A stretch of DNA of 25,428 nt from Tubiluchus corallicola (Eukaryota > Priapulida > Priapulimorpha > Priapulimorphida > Tubiluchidae). The first letter of the stretch is position 1, and every line of letters begins with the position of its first letter. A program made the position numbers and the translations under genes. Under the pieces are notes generated by a model that had not been told where the DNA came from, searched no databases, and saw only the letters and a program-made list of their open reading frames with translations. Location: contig JAQGDQ010001062.1 of NCBI GenBank assembly GCA_030141605.1, forward strand, positions 1 through 25,428, in the 5' to 3' direction. Below are positions 1-25,428 of this stretch, in pieces.

Positions 1-252
1 ATATGTATAAATCATTGTATGCTTGCTTGTTTAAAATTACAATTACAAATTACAACATTAAAATTTCATATGTTTGTTTCGTTTTACACAGTATTAAAAC
101 AATGGCTAAAAATTTTGTGATGTAGCCCCCCCCACTAATTCTAACTACAGGCCGCCACTGCTCAGATTTGTTAAGCAAATTATCATTAACTAATTTTATT
201 AATTTCGACTCATTGTATAATATTATTTCGATTTTTTGAATACATTTTTCAG
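1..252 (+). other. Intronic sequence upstream of first visible CLCA exon
   Basis: AT-rich sequence ending in a pyrimidine-rich acceptor (tttttcag). No coding block is seen. The minus-strand frame open here is antisense to exon A and shows no domain. Confidence 0.6.
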
Positions 253-24263
<24,011 letters not shown>

Positions 24264-24765
24264 GAGAATAGCAAAGTTTTGTAGCTTGTCCACAAACTCT
24301 TTTTCAGATGTATTGATAGATTCGCTTAGCACTCGCAGAATCTGCTGCGTAGTGACTAATTACAACTTGCTCTTGTATTGAGTGTGACAGTTAGAGGTGG
24401 AGTCATCATTGCCAACTCGCTGTCCATATTTAAAAAAAAATTATAAATTAAACTTACTTGAAACATATAACTGATCACTCAATCATGATTTGTTGTTTTT
24501 CATTTTCAAAAACTTCCCCTCTAGTATAATAATATTTTTATTTCTTCCCACCCGTATTTATATTTGTATATATTGTGATATTGTATCTGTATATATTGTA
24601 ATTTTTCTCGTAACTAATTCTAGTGGCCTACCATAAGCTAGCTTCTTAGGTCTCTAGCGCAGAATTCATGAATTGTATCACATTTTTGTATTAGCAAAAA
24701 CTGATTATCGATGCACATGTAATGTATATGTTTATTGCGAAATAAATCTTTTAAATATTTTTAAT
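24264..24765 (+). other. CLCA 3' UTR (probable extent)
   Basis: About 500 bases of AT-rich non-coding sequence follow the stop and lead to a canonical poly-A signal. The 3' limit is an estimate placed about 20 bases after that signal. Confidence 0.55.
24741..24746 (+). terminator. CLCA: Polyadenylation signal AATAAA
   Basis: AATAAA lies 478 bases after the stop codon and is followed within 25 bases by T-rich sequence. It is the first canonical hexamer in the UTR, so it is the likeliest 3'-end signal. Confidence 0.6.
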
Positions 24766-25155
24766 TAATCATTCATTAAGCTAATTAGGCCTTAAATTCT
24801 GATAGGCGCTCAGTGTTCTGAAACTGATGCCAATCGATGCTAAAGGCAAGTATATTAAATTCGGCAGTTCAACGTATTGAATGTAACGGATGTCCAGAAA
24901 AAATGTTCCCAAATTAACTTGTAATGCTTCATCCTGATAGAGACATTTGTAAAAAAACATTTTGTCTTGAGCCCGGCGTCTCCTCCTTTCAAAGAGCTGT
25001 AAATTTTCTTTCCTACGATGCCGCTAAAAAGTTTTTTCTAAACGATGTTCCTCGAATTAGCGAAATGTGACTGTTTTTGGAGATTTTTCAGCAACAAACC
25101 TTTTTCATGGTTCTTGGTTGTGTCTTGGAGAGAAACTTGCAACTCTTCAGAAGGT
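24766..25155. other. Downstream intergenic stretch, nothing recognised
   Basis: AT-rich sequence after the poly-A signal with no coding block or repeat that I could recognise. Confidence 0.4.
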
Positions 25156-25428
25156 GGGATACACCATCATCAGTTCAGTATCATCAGTTCAGTGGGTTAC
25201 ACCATCATCAGTTCAGTATCATCAGTTCAGTGGGATACACCATCATCAGTTCAGTATCATCAGTTCAGTGGGATACACCATCATCAGTTCAGTATCATCA
25301 GTTCAGTATCATCAGTTCAGTGGGTTACACCATCATCAGTTCAGTATCATCAGTTCAGTGGGATACACCATCATCAGTTCAGTGGGATACACCATCATCA
25401 GTTCAGTATCATCAGTTCAGTATCATCA
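25156..25428 (+). repeat. 38-bp tandem array, cut by window end
   Basis: The compound unit is GGGATACACCATCATCAG, TTCAGT, then ATCATCAGTTCAGT, so a 14-15 bp word is nested in a 38-bp unit. Variants with GGGTTAC and with an extra short word occur. The array runs to the end of the window. Confidence 0.92.

Overview
This window is animal nuclear DNA: AT-rich, repeat-dense, with GT-AG introns and no prokaryotic gene organisation. It holds most of one plus-strand gene, a CLCA-family protein (calcium-activated chloride channel regulator; a secreted or membrane-anchored metallohydrolase with a VWA domain). The gene was found by splicing short coding blocks together, because no long ORF exists. The retroelement remnants, very long microsatellites and short CLCA C-terminus fit an invertebrate, perhaps a lophotrochozoan, but I cannot name the taxon.

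Gene layout: twelve exons (253-385, 2489-2628, 4710-4820, 5278-5442, 9107-9296, 10782-10912, 13458-13626, 14652-14914, 17167-17344, 19089-19261, 22950-23115, 24184-24263) join in one frame to 1899 nt: 632 residues and a TAG stop. The N-terminal part, including the start codon and signal peptide, lies upstream of the window. In order, the protein has a zinc-metallohydrolase HExxH motif with its downstream Asp-Glu, a Cys-rich segment, a VWA domain with a complete MIDAS, the CLCA-specific beta-rich region, and a C-terminal hydrophobic helix ending three residues before the stop. The fibronectin-like region found after the GGSF motif in human CLCA1 is absent.

The introns are packed with tandem arrays, nearly every one of a different type: 15-bp (intron 1), GA (intron 3), 20-bp and 55-bp (intron 4), 24-bp (intron 6), TTTA-rich (intron 9), TG-rich and CT (intron 10), CAT/CAG (intron 11), and a 38-bp array downstream of the gene. 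Together they make about a quarter of the window. Most of the long ORFs one could call here come from these arrays (unit lengths divisible by 3) and are not genes.

Interspersed elements recognised from structure are two copies of a hAT-like MITE (2937-3396, 16399-16879), a piggyBac-like MITE with TTAA ends (5841-6299), a Tigger/pogo-like MITE (23635-24044), a foldback element built of short subrepeats (14961-15562), two unclassified dispersed repeat pairs, three broken minus-strand LINE reverse-transcriptase C-terminal remnants (17724-18180, 18245-18418, 20002-20272), and a possible LTR (20769-21067). I did not find evidence for a new multi-gene system. The most notable points are the GPI-anchor-like short CLCA, the 55-bp array carrying an AP-1-type heptamer in nearly every unit, and the density of distinct tandem arrays in one gene.
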